A stretch of DNA of 23,593 nt from Planctomycetes bacterium GWF2_50_10 (GTDB lineage Bacteria; Planctomycetota; Phycisphaerae; Sedimentisphaerales; GWF2-50-10). Below the pieces are notes generated by a model, which ran no database searches, was not told where the DNA came from, and was given only the letters and a program-made list of their open reading frames with translations. Of the stretch, positions 7,780 through 15,153 are shown one piece after another. The first letter of the stretch is position 1; each line of letters opens with the position of its first letter. Location: the NCBI GenBank assembly GCA_001824635.1, contig MHYB01000056.1:21600-45192 (forward strand), given 5' to 3'. The position numbers and the translations under genes are program-made.

Positions 7780-9918
7780 TCATTTCATGAATACGTTGGT
7801 TATGTCGTTCCAGGTTACATAGAGGAAGAAGGTGATGATAAGCACCAGGCCGATGTAGCTTATTATGCCCTGTGTTTTGGGACTGATTGGCGAGCCTTTT
7901 ATTTTTTCAATTATCATCATCATTATCACGCCGCCGTCGAGGATCGGGAAGGGAAGGAAATTCATGACTGCGATTGATGCGCTGATGAGGCCTATGAAGT
8001 AAATGTAAAAAGTCCACATGCGTTCGGAGACGATCATATAGGAAACTTTTAGTATGCCTGCGGGGCCCATTAGGGCCTTGGGGCTGATGAGGCCGACGAA
8101 GAGGCCTTTGAGCGTTACATAGGTCTGGGCGATGAACATGACGGTTTTATCGCAGCCCATCTTGACGGCGACGAACGGATTTTGCGCCTTGTAAACTTCG
8201 CGGAGGTCCTTTAGGGGCATGATGGGGGCGAAGGTGCTTTGGGCTAATGCGAAATTTGGATCGGCGGGGACCATCAAAGCTGCCTGGCCGGTTTTGCCGT
8301 CCGCGGTTGAGTAGCCGATCTGCATTTCTTTGCCGGCATTTGTTTTTAGGTCTTTGATAATATCACGCCAGTTTTGGACTTGAGTCTGGCCCAGCGTTGT
8401 TATAGCAGCGCCTCTGGGGATTTCCAGGGCTTTGACGTCGGGTGTATCGACAGTCGCGGCGATGTAGGGGTAATCAATAACAGGCATGAGTTCAATGCCG
8501 ATTACGGTTGTGTTGGGATCACGCGGGTCGGCTGCTTTGGGATATGTTTTAACAGTGAGTATTTCATCAGTGGCAGCGGACTTGCGAAGCACGCGAACGG
8601 CGAGTTCCTTACCATTGTGTTTTTTGACCTGCTGACGCAGCTCGGTAAATGTGGGGTAATTGACATCGGCGACGCCAATTATAATATCATCGACCTTGAG
8701 CGACGCAGCTTTTTCGGGTGAGCCGAGGAATTTACTGACTAATTTTTCTATCTTGCCCTGTTTGGGAAGTGAAGCCACTTTCATCAGGGGCACCATTGTG
8801 GCGATGTTGGCGAGATTTTTCTGTGAGTTGTCCATCGTGAGTGCAAAATGCATTTCGAGTGGCACTTTGGCATCAACGCGTTTATCGCCGCGTTCGACCG
8901 TGAGGACGACCGAGTCGGAAAGATCGTCTGCAACGGCCTGGGTGAGCTGATACGAAGTCTGGACAGGTTTGCCATTGACGGCAACGATGGTATCGCCGGA
9001 TTCGAGACCGTATTTTTTGAATTCCTTTATTTCGTTGCTGTCGGAATCCTTGACTTTGCCCAGTGTGAGCGATTGTCCCTGCATGATGCCGAAACTGCGG
9101 GGTATCTGCGGCGGGGAATTGGGCAGCTTTGCGGCCCAGACGCCGATTGTTTCTTCTGAGCCGTCGAGGTGGCGGACTTTTAGCGGGACTTTTTCGTTTA
9201 CATCTGATAATGCTGCGGCCAAAGCGATATTGCTGAAATCGATATCGGTATCACGGCCGACGGCGAGTATGCGGTCACCAGGCTTGATGCCGGCTTTTGC
9301 TGCGGGGGAATCCGGGAACACATCGCCGACAATCGGGGCCGGCAGTTTGACGCCGATCATAAAGGCGATCATGAAAAACAGAACGGCCGAGATCGCGTTG
9401 AATACGACACCAGCGGCGACAACGGCGCAGCGCGTGAGAATGGGCTTATTCACGAATGAGCGTGGGTCGACGGTTGCTTCGGCTGTTCCGACATCTTCCT
9501 GGCCGAGCATTTTGACGTAACCGCCAAACGGGATAAGGCCGATGCGGTACTCGGTTTCAGATGGGTCTTTGCCGGAGCCGATTGTGTAGCTTATGGCGCC
9601 TTCGCCGGTTGGGTCATTTTCCTTGGGGAAAAATTTCGGGAGCACGCGTATCTTCCAGCCATCGGCAGTTTTGCGAAGACCAAGGAGCACGGGCGGGAAG
9701 CCTATGGCGAATTGTTCGATCTTTATGCCGGAGGTGCGGGCGACAATGAAATGGCCGAATTCGTGGATCATGATAACCGCGCCGAAGCCGAGGCCGACAA
9801 CGATGATGTTGCCGAATATATCAAGATTTGTGAATATCAGGAATAGCGCGACAATTGTGATTATCAGAAGGATGATGCCGCGTGTGTAAATGCCTACAGG
9901 CTTTTTTGTTTGAGCCAT
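7780..9918 (-). CDS. rseP: Site-2 intramembrane zinc protease (RseP/M50B), enlarged
   Basis: This membrane metalloprotease cuts transmembrane substrates such as anti-sigma factors. The catalytic site is HEFGH at residues 52-56, inside a membrane segment, completed by NFLPFPILDGG at 653-663. The GGYVKM motif of the membrane-reentrant loop is at 132-137. Membrane segments fall near 13-30, 35-60, 165-190, 635-655 and 683-702. Between the third and fourth lies an unusually long extracytoplasmic part of about 400 residues. PDZ-like modules are visible near 195-255 (SPAAKAGIKPGDRILAV), 285-345 (GLESGDTIVAVNGKPV), 380-445 (KAASLKVDDIIIGV) and, degenerate, 485-540. E. coli RseP has two PDZ domains and about 450 residues. 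The ATG at 9918 lies inside dxr with GAGG upstream, so the two genes overlap by 25 bases. Confidence 0.93.
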   Translation of the reverse strand: MAQTKKPVGIYTRGIILLIITIVALFLIFTNLDIFGNIIVVGLGFGAVIMIHEFGHFIVARTSGIKIEQFAIGFPPVLLGLRKTADGWKIRVLPKFFPKENDPTGEGAISYTIGSGKDPSETEYRIGLIPFGGYVKMLGQEDVGTAEATVDPRSFVNKPILTRCAVVAAGVVFNAISAVLFFMIAFMIGVKLPAPIVGDVFPDSPAAKAGIKPGDRILAVGRDTDIDFSNIALAAALSDVNEKVPLKVRHLDGSEETIGVWAAKLPNSPPQIPRSFGIMQGQSLTLGKVKDSDSNEIKEFKKYGLESGDTIVAVNGKPVQTSYQLTQAVADDLSDSVVLTVERGDKRVDAKVPLEMHFALTMDNSQKNLANIATMVPLMKVASLPKQGKIEKLVSKFLGSPEKAASLKVDDIIIGVADVNYPTFTELRQQVKKHNGKELAVRVLRKSAATDEILTVKTYPKAADPRDPNTTVIGIELMPVIDYPYIAATVDTPDVKALEIPRGAAITTLGQTQVQNWRDIIKDLKTNAGKEMQIGYSTADGKTGQAALMVPADPNFALAQSTFAPIMPLKDLREVYKAQNPFVAVKMGCDKTVMFIAQTYVTLKGLFVGLISPKALMGPAGILKVSYMIVSERMWTFYIYFIGLISASIAVMNFLPFPILDGGVIMMMIIEKIKGSPISPKTQGIISYIGLVLIITFFLYVTWNDITNVFMK

Positions 9919-11060
9919 CTGGTTACCTCATTTCGTGCCCAGCTGTCAGCTTCGAGTAACTGCTCAAGCGAGATGCTGGACGATGCATTGTGTTTATCGA
10001 GACAGTATTCAATTATTTCGACTATATTACCAAATTTTATTTTTCCCGCCAGAAAAGCTTCTACGGCGATTTCGTTGGCGGCGTTAAAGACGACCGGTGC
10101 GGAGAGGCCGGCTTTGGCGGCTTGGTAGCCAAGTGCCAGTGCCCGGAAGGTCTGCATGTCGGGGCTGGCGAAAGTGAGAGTGCCAAGCTGGGCGAGGTTG
10201 AGGTGGGGCGATATACCTTTTTGCCTGGCGGGGTATGTGAGTGCGTACTGGATGGGGAGGCACATATCGGGGGTGCCTAATTGGGCGATGACGGAGCCGT
10301 CGATGAATTCCACCATGGAGTGCACGATGGATTCGGGGTGGATGAGTACCTCGATTTTTTCTACCGGCACGTTGAAGAGCCATTTGGCTTCGATGACTTC
10401 AAGGGCCTTGTTCATCATAGTGGCGGAGTCGATGGTTATCTTTGGGCCCATGTTCCAGGTTGGGTGGGCGAGGGCATCGGAGACTGTGGCGTTATAGATT
10501 TCCTCTCGGCTTGCGCAACGGAACGGGCCGCCGGAGGCTGTAAGGATGATCTTTTGTACCTCTCCAGCAGAGCCGGCCTGAAGGGACTGGAAAATCGCGC
10601 TGTGCTCGCTGTCGACTGGCAGGATCTTTGCGCCGCTTTTGGCGGCAGCGGTTGTGAGGAGCTGGCCGGCAATGACGAGCGGTTCCTTATTTGCAATTGC
10701 GAGGGTTTTTCCGGCGTTTGCGGCAGCAAGTACTGCTGGGAGGCCAGCTGCGCCTACGACGGCCGTGAGGACAGTGTCTACTTCGGCCATTAACGCGATT
10801 TCAACAAGACCGTCGGGGCCGGTGAGCAATTTTGTACCAGTTTGTTCGTATTTGCGGGTAAACTCGGCCGCGGAGGCGGGGTTGGTTATAGCCACATACG
10901 CGGGCTTGAAAATACGGCACTGTTCTATGAGCAAATCGACACTATTATGTGCGGTGAGGGCAAGGACGCGGTAATTATCTGGCCCAAGGCTTTCGATAAC
11001 GCGCAGGGCGTTTTTGCCGATTGATCCGGTCGATCCAAGTATCGCTATGTTTCTGGGCAT
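9894..11060 (-). CDS. dxr: 1-deoxy-D-xylulose 5-phosphate reductoisomerase
   Basis: This enzyme catalyses the NADPH-dependent conversion of DXP to MEP, the committed step of the non-mevalonate isoprenoid pathway. The NADPH loop is AILGSTGSIGKNAL at residues 6-19, and ANKEP lies near 123-127. The metal-binding PVDSEHSAIFQ contains Asp150 and Glu152; the third expected metal ligand is Glu221 in SATMMNKALEVIEA. TASGGPFR and HPTWNMGPKITIDSATM are the substrate-binding signatures. At 388 residues it is a full-length protein. The ATG at 11060 has GGAG three bases upstream, rather close. The last codons overlap the start of rseP, an arrangement resembling the dxr-rseP proximity in many bacteria but without uppS and cdsA in between. 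Confidence 0.97.
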   Translation of the reverse strand: MPRNIAILGSTGSIGKNALRVIESLGPDNYRVLALTAHNSVDLLIEQCRIFKPAYVAITNPASAAEFTRKYEQTGTKLLTGPDGLVEIALMAEVDTVLTAVVGAAGLPAVLAAANAGKTLAIANKEPLVIAGQLLTTAAAKSGAKILPVDSEHSAIFQSLQAGSAGEVQKIILTASGGPFRCASREEIYNATVSDALAHPTWNMGPKITIDSATMMNKALEVIEAKWLFNVPVEKIEVLIHPESIVHSMVEFIDGSVIAQLGTPDMCLPIQYALTYPARQKGISPHLNLAQLGTLTFASPDMQTFRALALGYQAAKAGLSAPVVFNAANEIAVEAFLAGKIKFGNIVEIIEYCLDKHNASSSISLEQLLEADSWARNEVTRWLKQKSL

Positions 11061-11142
11061 AAACTCCAGCCGTAAATCCTGTTCTTAAAGACCGTTAACT
11101 TTAAGTGCAAACGCGTAAAAACACAACCGAAATCGCACGATT

Positions 11143-12078
11143 TTATGTTTCCAGCGGTCTATAGAACTGGGCGGGGCGTGTGCCAAGCGTGTTTCGCAGG
11201 GTGCCGATGGCGTCAATTGTGCATTCTATTACGTCGCCGGGCTCGAGCCATTGGCCGGTGGCCATAGCGACGCCTTTGGGGGTGCCGGTGGCGATAATGT
11301 CGCCGGGTTCGAGGGTCATGATATGTGAAACAAAGGATACGGTATCGGCGGGGGAGTAAATCATCTGACCTGCGGATGCCTGCTGGCGAATTTTGCCGTT
11401 GACTGTAAGGTGCATATTTAAAGCTGCGGGGTCTGGGATCTGGTCTTTGGTAACTATGGCGGGACCAATCGGACAAAAGCCATCGGCCCACTTGCCGTTG
11501 AGCCAGTCGTAGAATTCATCCCATGGCCTGGCGGCTCGGTTAGCTTTATAGGTAACTGAGCGGGCGGAAACGTCATTTGCAATGGTATAGCCGGCGATAT
11601 AATTAATTGCCTGGGCGGGGCTGACGCATTTTGCTGTTTTGCCGATCACAATGGCTAATTCGAGTTCGTAATCTATCTGCTCGCTGTAAACAGGCCAGGG
11701 GATCACGTCATTGGGCCCGATGATGCAGGTGGAGGGCATGAGGAACGGGCGGGGAGTGGTAGTCTGGCGGGGGGCATCGGAAAGGCCCAGTGCCCGGCCG
11801 GATTCCTTTATGTGGTCGGCGTAGTTGCCGGCCAGGGCGATTATTTTGCCGGGCCTGGCGATTGGGGCAAGGAGCCTGACCTGCTGTAGTGGTATAAATG
11901 TATCGGCTTTTAGGGCGAGGTCCCTGGTTTTCTCCAGGTTCTCATCAGCCCAGAGCAGTTCGAGAAGATTTCTGGGGTTGTTTGGGCCAGGCCACAGCGT
12001 GGGAATATCGATTATCTGGTCAGATTTCAGTATGCCAAAAGAAGTGTATCCGTTGCGAGTATATGAGATTAATTTCAT
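11143..12078 (-). CDS. Fumarylacetoacetate hydrolase (FAH) family protein
   Basis: This is a 311-residue member of the FAH / 2-hydroxyhepta-2,4-diene-1,7-dioate isomerase family, which uses Mg2+ to act on 2-keto acids. A conserved N-terminal domain (residues 1-70) precedes the catalytic fold. Metal ligands expected from the family are Glu138 and Glu140 in DYELELAIVIGK and Asp169 in ANDVSAR. GNYADHIKE with His89, and GDIIATGTPKGV near the C-terminus, complete the signature. I chose the ATG at 12078 (MKLISYTRNG) because this is the usual family start; the frame extends upstream to 12231 but that sequence looks non-coding. Substrates in this family are diverse (acylpyruvates, oxaloacetate, aromatic catabolites), so none is assigned. 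dxr follows after 82 bases. Confidence 0.88.
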   Translation of the reverse strand: MKLISYTRNGYTSFGILKSDQIIDIPTLWPGPNNPRNLLELLWADENLEKTRDLALKADTFIPLQQVRLLAPIARPGKIIALAGNYADHIKESGRALGLSDAPRQTTTPRPFLMPSTCIIGPNDVIPWPVYSEQIDYELELAIVIGKTAKCVSPAQAINYIAGYTIANDVSARSVTYKANRAARPWDEFYDWLNGKWADGFCPIGPAIVTKDQIPDPAALNMHLTVNGKIRQQASAGQMIYSPADTVSFVSHIMTLEPGDIIATGTPKGVAMATGQWLEPGDVIECTIDAIGTLRNTLGTRPAQFYRPLET

Positions 12079-12224
12079 AATATTTCTCTTTAAGGTTGCC
12101 GGAGCGGCAAATCTATACCTAATCATGTCAGCTGTCAACAGGGGCAAAGAAAAAAGCCTTGAATTTCCGCTGTCAAGCAAGTCTAATTGTGTATTCATTT
12201 TGTGAAATTTATTTACGGTAGAAT

Positions 12225-13004
12225 ATGACATTTTTTCAGAAGATATTCAGGGCGGTGCGCCAGGTTCCAGATAACGTCAGTGGTAATTTCGAGTCGCTGA
12301 GGGAGTTTGTGCGGCGCCTGAGATACCGCGGAGTCGATATAAAGAGCGAAGTCGATGATGGCGGATTGATCAAGGAGTATTCGGACGAAGATGCGCAAAC
12401 TGATTCGGTGGATGTTGTTGTTCGCAAGAGCGACAGGGCAGGGTCGGTCGAGCGTATGCAGGAAGGTCTGAACAGGCTTGTAGATGAACTTGCGATAATA
12501 AATTCCACGCTCAACGAGCATGTTATCCAGCAGCGGCAGCTAATGGAGAGGATGGAGCAGCTGCCAAGGCTTGTCGAGAATTTTCCCAATGCTATCCAGA
12601 ACCAGCAGCACATGATGGAACTGCTCAATGAACAGTTCAGGTCTTCAACTGATAAGATGCACCAGTTCGTTGAGAATATAAAAAAGCTTCCTGATGAGGC
12701 GGTGCGGCAGACGGATACACTCATCAGTATAAACCGCCAGCTATCGGCGTCGGCTGATGCTGATATGGTCATGAGTGCTAATTTCGCGAAGTTCAACAGC
12801 ACGTTAGATAAGCTCAACCAATCCACTCTGAGCCAGACGGACAGCGTTGTGCAGATGAGCAAGACGTTTGCCGCGTCGGATCGTTACCTTAAATACATGG
12901 TAGCCAAGCAAAACAAGCGTTTCATGCTGGTGTTTTTGATCGCTATGGGCGTGTGCGTCCTTGCGATTGTTTCGTTGGTAACAATTATAGCCTTTATTAA
13001 ATAA
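12225..13004 (+). CDS. Tail-anchored coiled-coil protein, unknown function
   Basis: I do not recognise a family for this 259-residue protein. The N-terminal 70 residues are charged and perhaps flexible. Residues 75-215 are Gln/Asn-rich heptad-like sequence of coiled-coil type, broken by proline at QLP (113-114), NFP (120-121) and KLP (155-156). A single hydrophobic segment at 234-258, preceded by KQNKR, ends at the C-terminal lysine, so the protein should be anchored by its tail with the bulk in the cytoplasm. There is no signal peptide and no clear ribosome binding site ahead of the ATG. The DUF2905 gene follows after 36 bases on the same strand. The periodic helical part recalls methyl-accepting or tethering proteins, but this is only shape similarity. 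Confidence 0.75.
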   Translation: MTFFQKIFRAVRQVPDNVSGNFESLREFVRRLRYRGVDIKSEVDDGGLIKEYSDEDAQTDSVDVVVRKSDRAGSVERMQEGLNRLVDELAIINSTLNEHVIQQRQLMERMEQLPRLVENFPNAIQNQQHMMELLNEQFRSSTDKMHQFVENIKKLPDEAVRQTDTLISINRQLSASADADMVMSANFAKFNSTLDKLNQSTLSQTDSVVQMSKTFAASDRYLKYMVAKQNKRFMLVFLIAMGVCVLAIVSLVTIIAFIK

Positions 13005-13040
13005 CTCGTTGTTGTTTGGCCAAACTGGTGAAATACAGCT

Positions 13041-13259
13041 ATGGGTGAACTTGGAAGGCTTTTGATCATAATAGGATTTGCTGTGATCACCATAGGGGTG
13101 CTGGTCATGGCGCTTGGGCGGATCGGGTTCTTTAAGTTGCCCGGCGATTTCGCGTGGGGGTCTGGGAATTGGCGGATTTATTTTCCGCTGGCAAGCTCTA
13201 TAATAATTTCGATCATTTTGACGCTGGTGCTTTGGCTTATCAACTATCTGCGAAAGTAA
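13041..13259 (+). CDS. DUF2905 family small membrane protein
   Basis: This 72-residue integral membrane protein fits the DUF2905 pattern: MGELGRLLIIIG, a first membrane helix at about 5-26, the loop GFFKLPGDFAWGSGNWRIYFPL, a second helix at about 47-67, and a basic end YLRK. The LPGD plus YFPL loop is the family hallmark. Its function is unknown in any organism I am aware of. GGTGA lies 10 bases before the ATG. It is only 4 bases from the next gene and 36 from the previous one, so the three very likely form an operon. Confidence 0.9.
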   Translation: MGELGRLLIIIGFAVITIGVLVMALGRIGFFKLPGDFAWGSGNWRIYFPLASSIIISIILTLVLWLINYLRK

Positions 13260-13263
13260 GCTT

Positions 13264-14004
13264 ATGGCGGACAAACGCCAGAACAGGGGGGCAGACCCCA
13301 GGGATGAGGATTTCTTCGGCCCAGGTAGCGAAGAGGTTCTGCGGGCGGCAATGGATGATTACTGCTGGCTGTTGAGCAGAGGCTATGCACAGAGCAGTTC
13401 ACTAAAGATCGTCGGCGATCATTTTTCACTTCACGGCAGGCAGAGGCTTGCGATCATGCGGGGCGGCTGTTCGATCCAACAGGCATTGGCACGAAAGAAA
13501 AAACGGTTCACGCTTGAGCAGTGCCGTGGCAGAGCGATAGCGATCGACGGGTATAACACGCTTATAACGATCGAAGCGGCTCTGGCGGGTGCTTTCATAT
13601 TCTCCGGCAGGGATGGATGCTATCGTGATCTTGCCGGTCTTCACGGGACATATAGAATAGTTGCGCAGACCGAGCCGGCAGCGAAGCTTATTGGAAATTA
13701 TCTTTGCGAATACGGGGCAGGGCCTGTGACGTGGTATATAGACAGGCCGATCTCAAACAGCGGCAGGCTTAAAGTGCTGCTGGCGAACATTTCCGATCAA
13801 AATGGCTGGGGGTGGAATTTTGTGGTTGAAAACAATCCCGACAAGGCGCTTATGGTTACAAATGAAATTGTCGCCAGCAGCGATAGCGGTATTTTGGATG
13901 CATGCGGCAATTGGGTCAACTTGGCGAGACTGATCGTAAGTTCGTATGTTCCTGATGCAAGAGTGATCGATATGGGATTTTTCAGCAGCACAGAACCACG
14001 GTGA
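13264..14004 (+). CDS. DUF434 / DUF5616 domain protein
   Basis: The 246-residue protein matches the two-part architecture of DUF434 followed by DUF5616. Residues 25-70 form the helical DUF434 module (WLLSRGYAQSSSLKIVGDHF, then RQRLAIMRGG). Residues 88-235 form the DUF5616 module with AIDGYNTLITIEAAL (93-107), RDLAGLHGTYR (121-131), WYIDRPISNSGRLK (157-170) and SSDSGILD (205-212). The conserved acidic residues Asp95, Glu104, Asp122, Asp160 and Asp207 suggest a PIN-like metal-dependent nuclease fold, which is family-level inference and not shown here. Homologues I recall are common in archaea and scattered in anaerobic bacteria. Its last 23 bases overlap the 3' end of the convergent histidine kinase gene. 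Confidence 0.85.
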   Translation: MADKRQNRGADPRDEDFFGPGSEEVLRAAMDDYCWLLSRGYAQSSSLKIVGDHFSLHGRQRLAIMRGGCSIQQALARKKKRFTLEQCRGRAIAIDGYNTLITIEAALAGAFIFSGRDGCYRDLAGLHGTYRIVAQTEPAAKLIGNYLCEYGAGPVTWYIDRPISNSGRLKVLLANISDQNGWGWNFVVENNPDKALMVTNEIVASSDSGILDACGNWVNLARLIVSSYVPDARVIDMGFFSSTEPR

Positions 14005-14704
14005 AGGTTGAGCCGTTACCTGGCTCGGAACGAACGGTTATGGAGCCGTTATAGACCTGGGTGATCTTTCGGACTATCGCCAGGCCTAGGCCGGTGCCTT
14101 CGATAGCGACGGTCTTATCGTTCTTAATGCGAGAAAACTCTGTGAATATCTGGTCCATGTCTTCGGCGGCGATGCCAATGCCTGTATCGGTTACCTCGAT
14201 AATAACCGATCCATTCATAGTGCGAACCGAGACGGTTACTTTGCCGGAAGACTTATTATATTTGATAGCGTTTGAAACAAGATTATTGAGGATGATCTCG
14301 ATCTCAGGTATTGAGGCATTGATATAAGCGTGTCCGGAGGTCTTAAGCTCAATATGAATATCATCAGCGCGGGCGATATCGCCGAAATCGGAAATAACCT
14401 TTGCCGCGAGCATCGCTACATCGACGCGTTTGAAATCGGGCCGACGGCCTGCCTCGATCCGTGCCAGTTCGATTATATCGAGAATGAGCTGACGCATTGT
14501 TTCAAGGCGTATGAGGCTTCTGCCCAGTATATGATCGTAGGCAGCAATATCGTCACCGGCGGCGCGGGTTTTCATTAGTTCCAGGTATACCTGAACAGCA
14601 GAAAGCGGGGCTTTGAGTTCATGCGCAGCGACAGCCAATATGCCAAAGGGCGTTTGGCCGTTTTGCCGCGTGCGATCCTGCTGTGTTGTCAAGCCGGTAG
14701 TCAT
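13982..14704 (-). CDS. Soluble sensor-less histidine kinase
   Basis: This is a 240-residue cytoplasmic histidine kinase. The phosphoacceptor His28 lies in AAHELKAPLSAVQ, followed by the HisKA helical hairpin. The ATPase domain has the N box (LNNLVSNAIKYNK), G1 (VTDTGIGI), the F-box region (IFTEFSRI) and G2 (GTGLGLAIV). Only about 20 residues precede the H box, so there is no PAS, GAF or membrane sensor. Its input must come from a partner protein or from the response regulator encoded 19 bases upstream. It appears to be the last gene of the rex-hydCBA transcript. The 3' end overlaps the convergent DUF434 gene by 23 bases. Confidence 0.92.
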   Translation of the reverse strand: MTTGLTTQQDRTRQNGQTPFGILAVAAHELKAPLSAVQVYLELMKTRAAGDDIAAYDHILGRSLIRLETMRQLILDIIELARIEAGRRPDFKRVDVAMLAAKVISDFGDIARADDIHIELKTSGHAYINASIPEIEIILNNLVSNAIKYNKSSGKVTVSVRTMNGSVIIEVTDTGIGIAAEDMDQIFTEFSRIKNDKTVAIEGTGLGLAIVRKITQVYNGSITVRSEPGNGSTFTVVLCC

Positions 14705-14723
14705 TTATGCGATCTCTATTAGC

Positions 14724-15116
14724 CTATTGGAGCAGCTGTTCGATTTCCCACAGGAGCTGCTCAAAGCGGACGGGCTTAATAAGCATGGCGTTGGCTTTCA
14801 CCCATGAGCGCTCTTCCTGGGTGGCCGCATCGAATTCCAGGCCTGTATCTGAAGTAACGCCGGTTACAAGTATGACGGGGATAGTTGGGTCTTTTTTCTT
14901 TATATGATGGCACAGTGCGAAACCGGAATCCTTGTATTCAAGCATCAGATCCACTATCGCCAGATCAGGTCGCATGGTCATGAGAGTTTCTTCGGCCTTT
15001 TTCTGGCTTTCCGCCATTATGACTTTGAAACCGGCCCTTTCAAGCTGAAGTTTCTGGGCGGTGATAAAATCTATATCATCGTCGACAAGGAGAATCGTTT
15101 TGTTGTCGTTGGTCAT
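14724..15116 (-). CDS. Receiver-only response regulator
   Basis: This is a single REC domain of 130 residues with no output domain. The acidic pocket is Asp12-Asp13-Asp14 in LLVDDD, the phosphorylation site is Asp56 in AIVDLML, and the switch residues are Thr85 in LVTG and Lys114 in LIKPV. The loop after the phosphosite (MLEYKDSGF) is ordinary. The start lies 37 bases downstream of the hydA stop and the kinase gene follows after 19 bases, so the pair is probably made with the hydrogenase. Because no DNA-binding domain is present, signalling must be by protein contact or by phosphotransfer to a protein encoded elsewhere. Confidence 0.92.
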   Translation of the reverse strand: MTNDNKTILLVDDDIDFITAQKLQLERAGFKVIMAESQKKAEETLMTMRPDLAIVDLMLEYKDSGFALCHHIKKKDPTIPVILVTGVTSDTGLEFDAATQEERSWVKANAMLIKPVRFEQLLWEIEQLLQ

Positions 15117-15153
15117 ATCAATCCATCTCTATATAAATATTTTGCAAAATAAA

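Noticed and set aside
8969..9520. 183-codon open frame opposite rseP
   Set aside because: It is fully antisense to conserved rseP coding sequence, with shadow-like Ser/Thr/Pro composition and no motif.
11084..11105. Inverted repeat CTTAAAG-N8-CTTTAAG between the FAH gene and dxr
   Set aside because: It is AT-rich with 7-base arms, no T-tract and no known regulator consensus, so it is too weak to call an operator or terminator.
12200..12208. TTGTGAAAT, a Rex half-site before the coiled-coil gene
   Set aside because: The partner half is not present at the required distance, and a 9-base AT-rich match can be chance.
12236..12862. 208-codon open frame opposite the coiled-coil gene
   Set aside because: It is very Ser/Leu/Cys-rich low-complexity translation of the reverse strand. 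The sense frame has a coherent coiled-coil plus membrane anchor.
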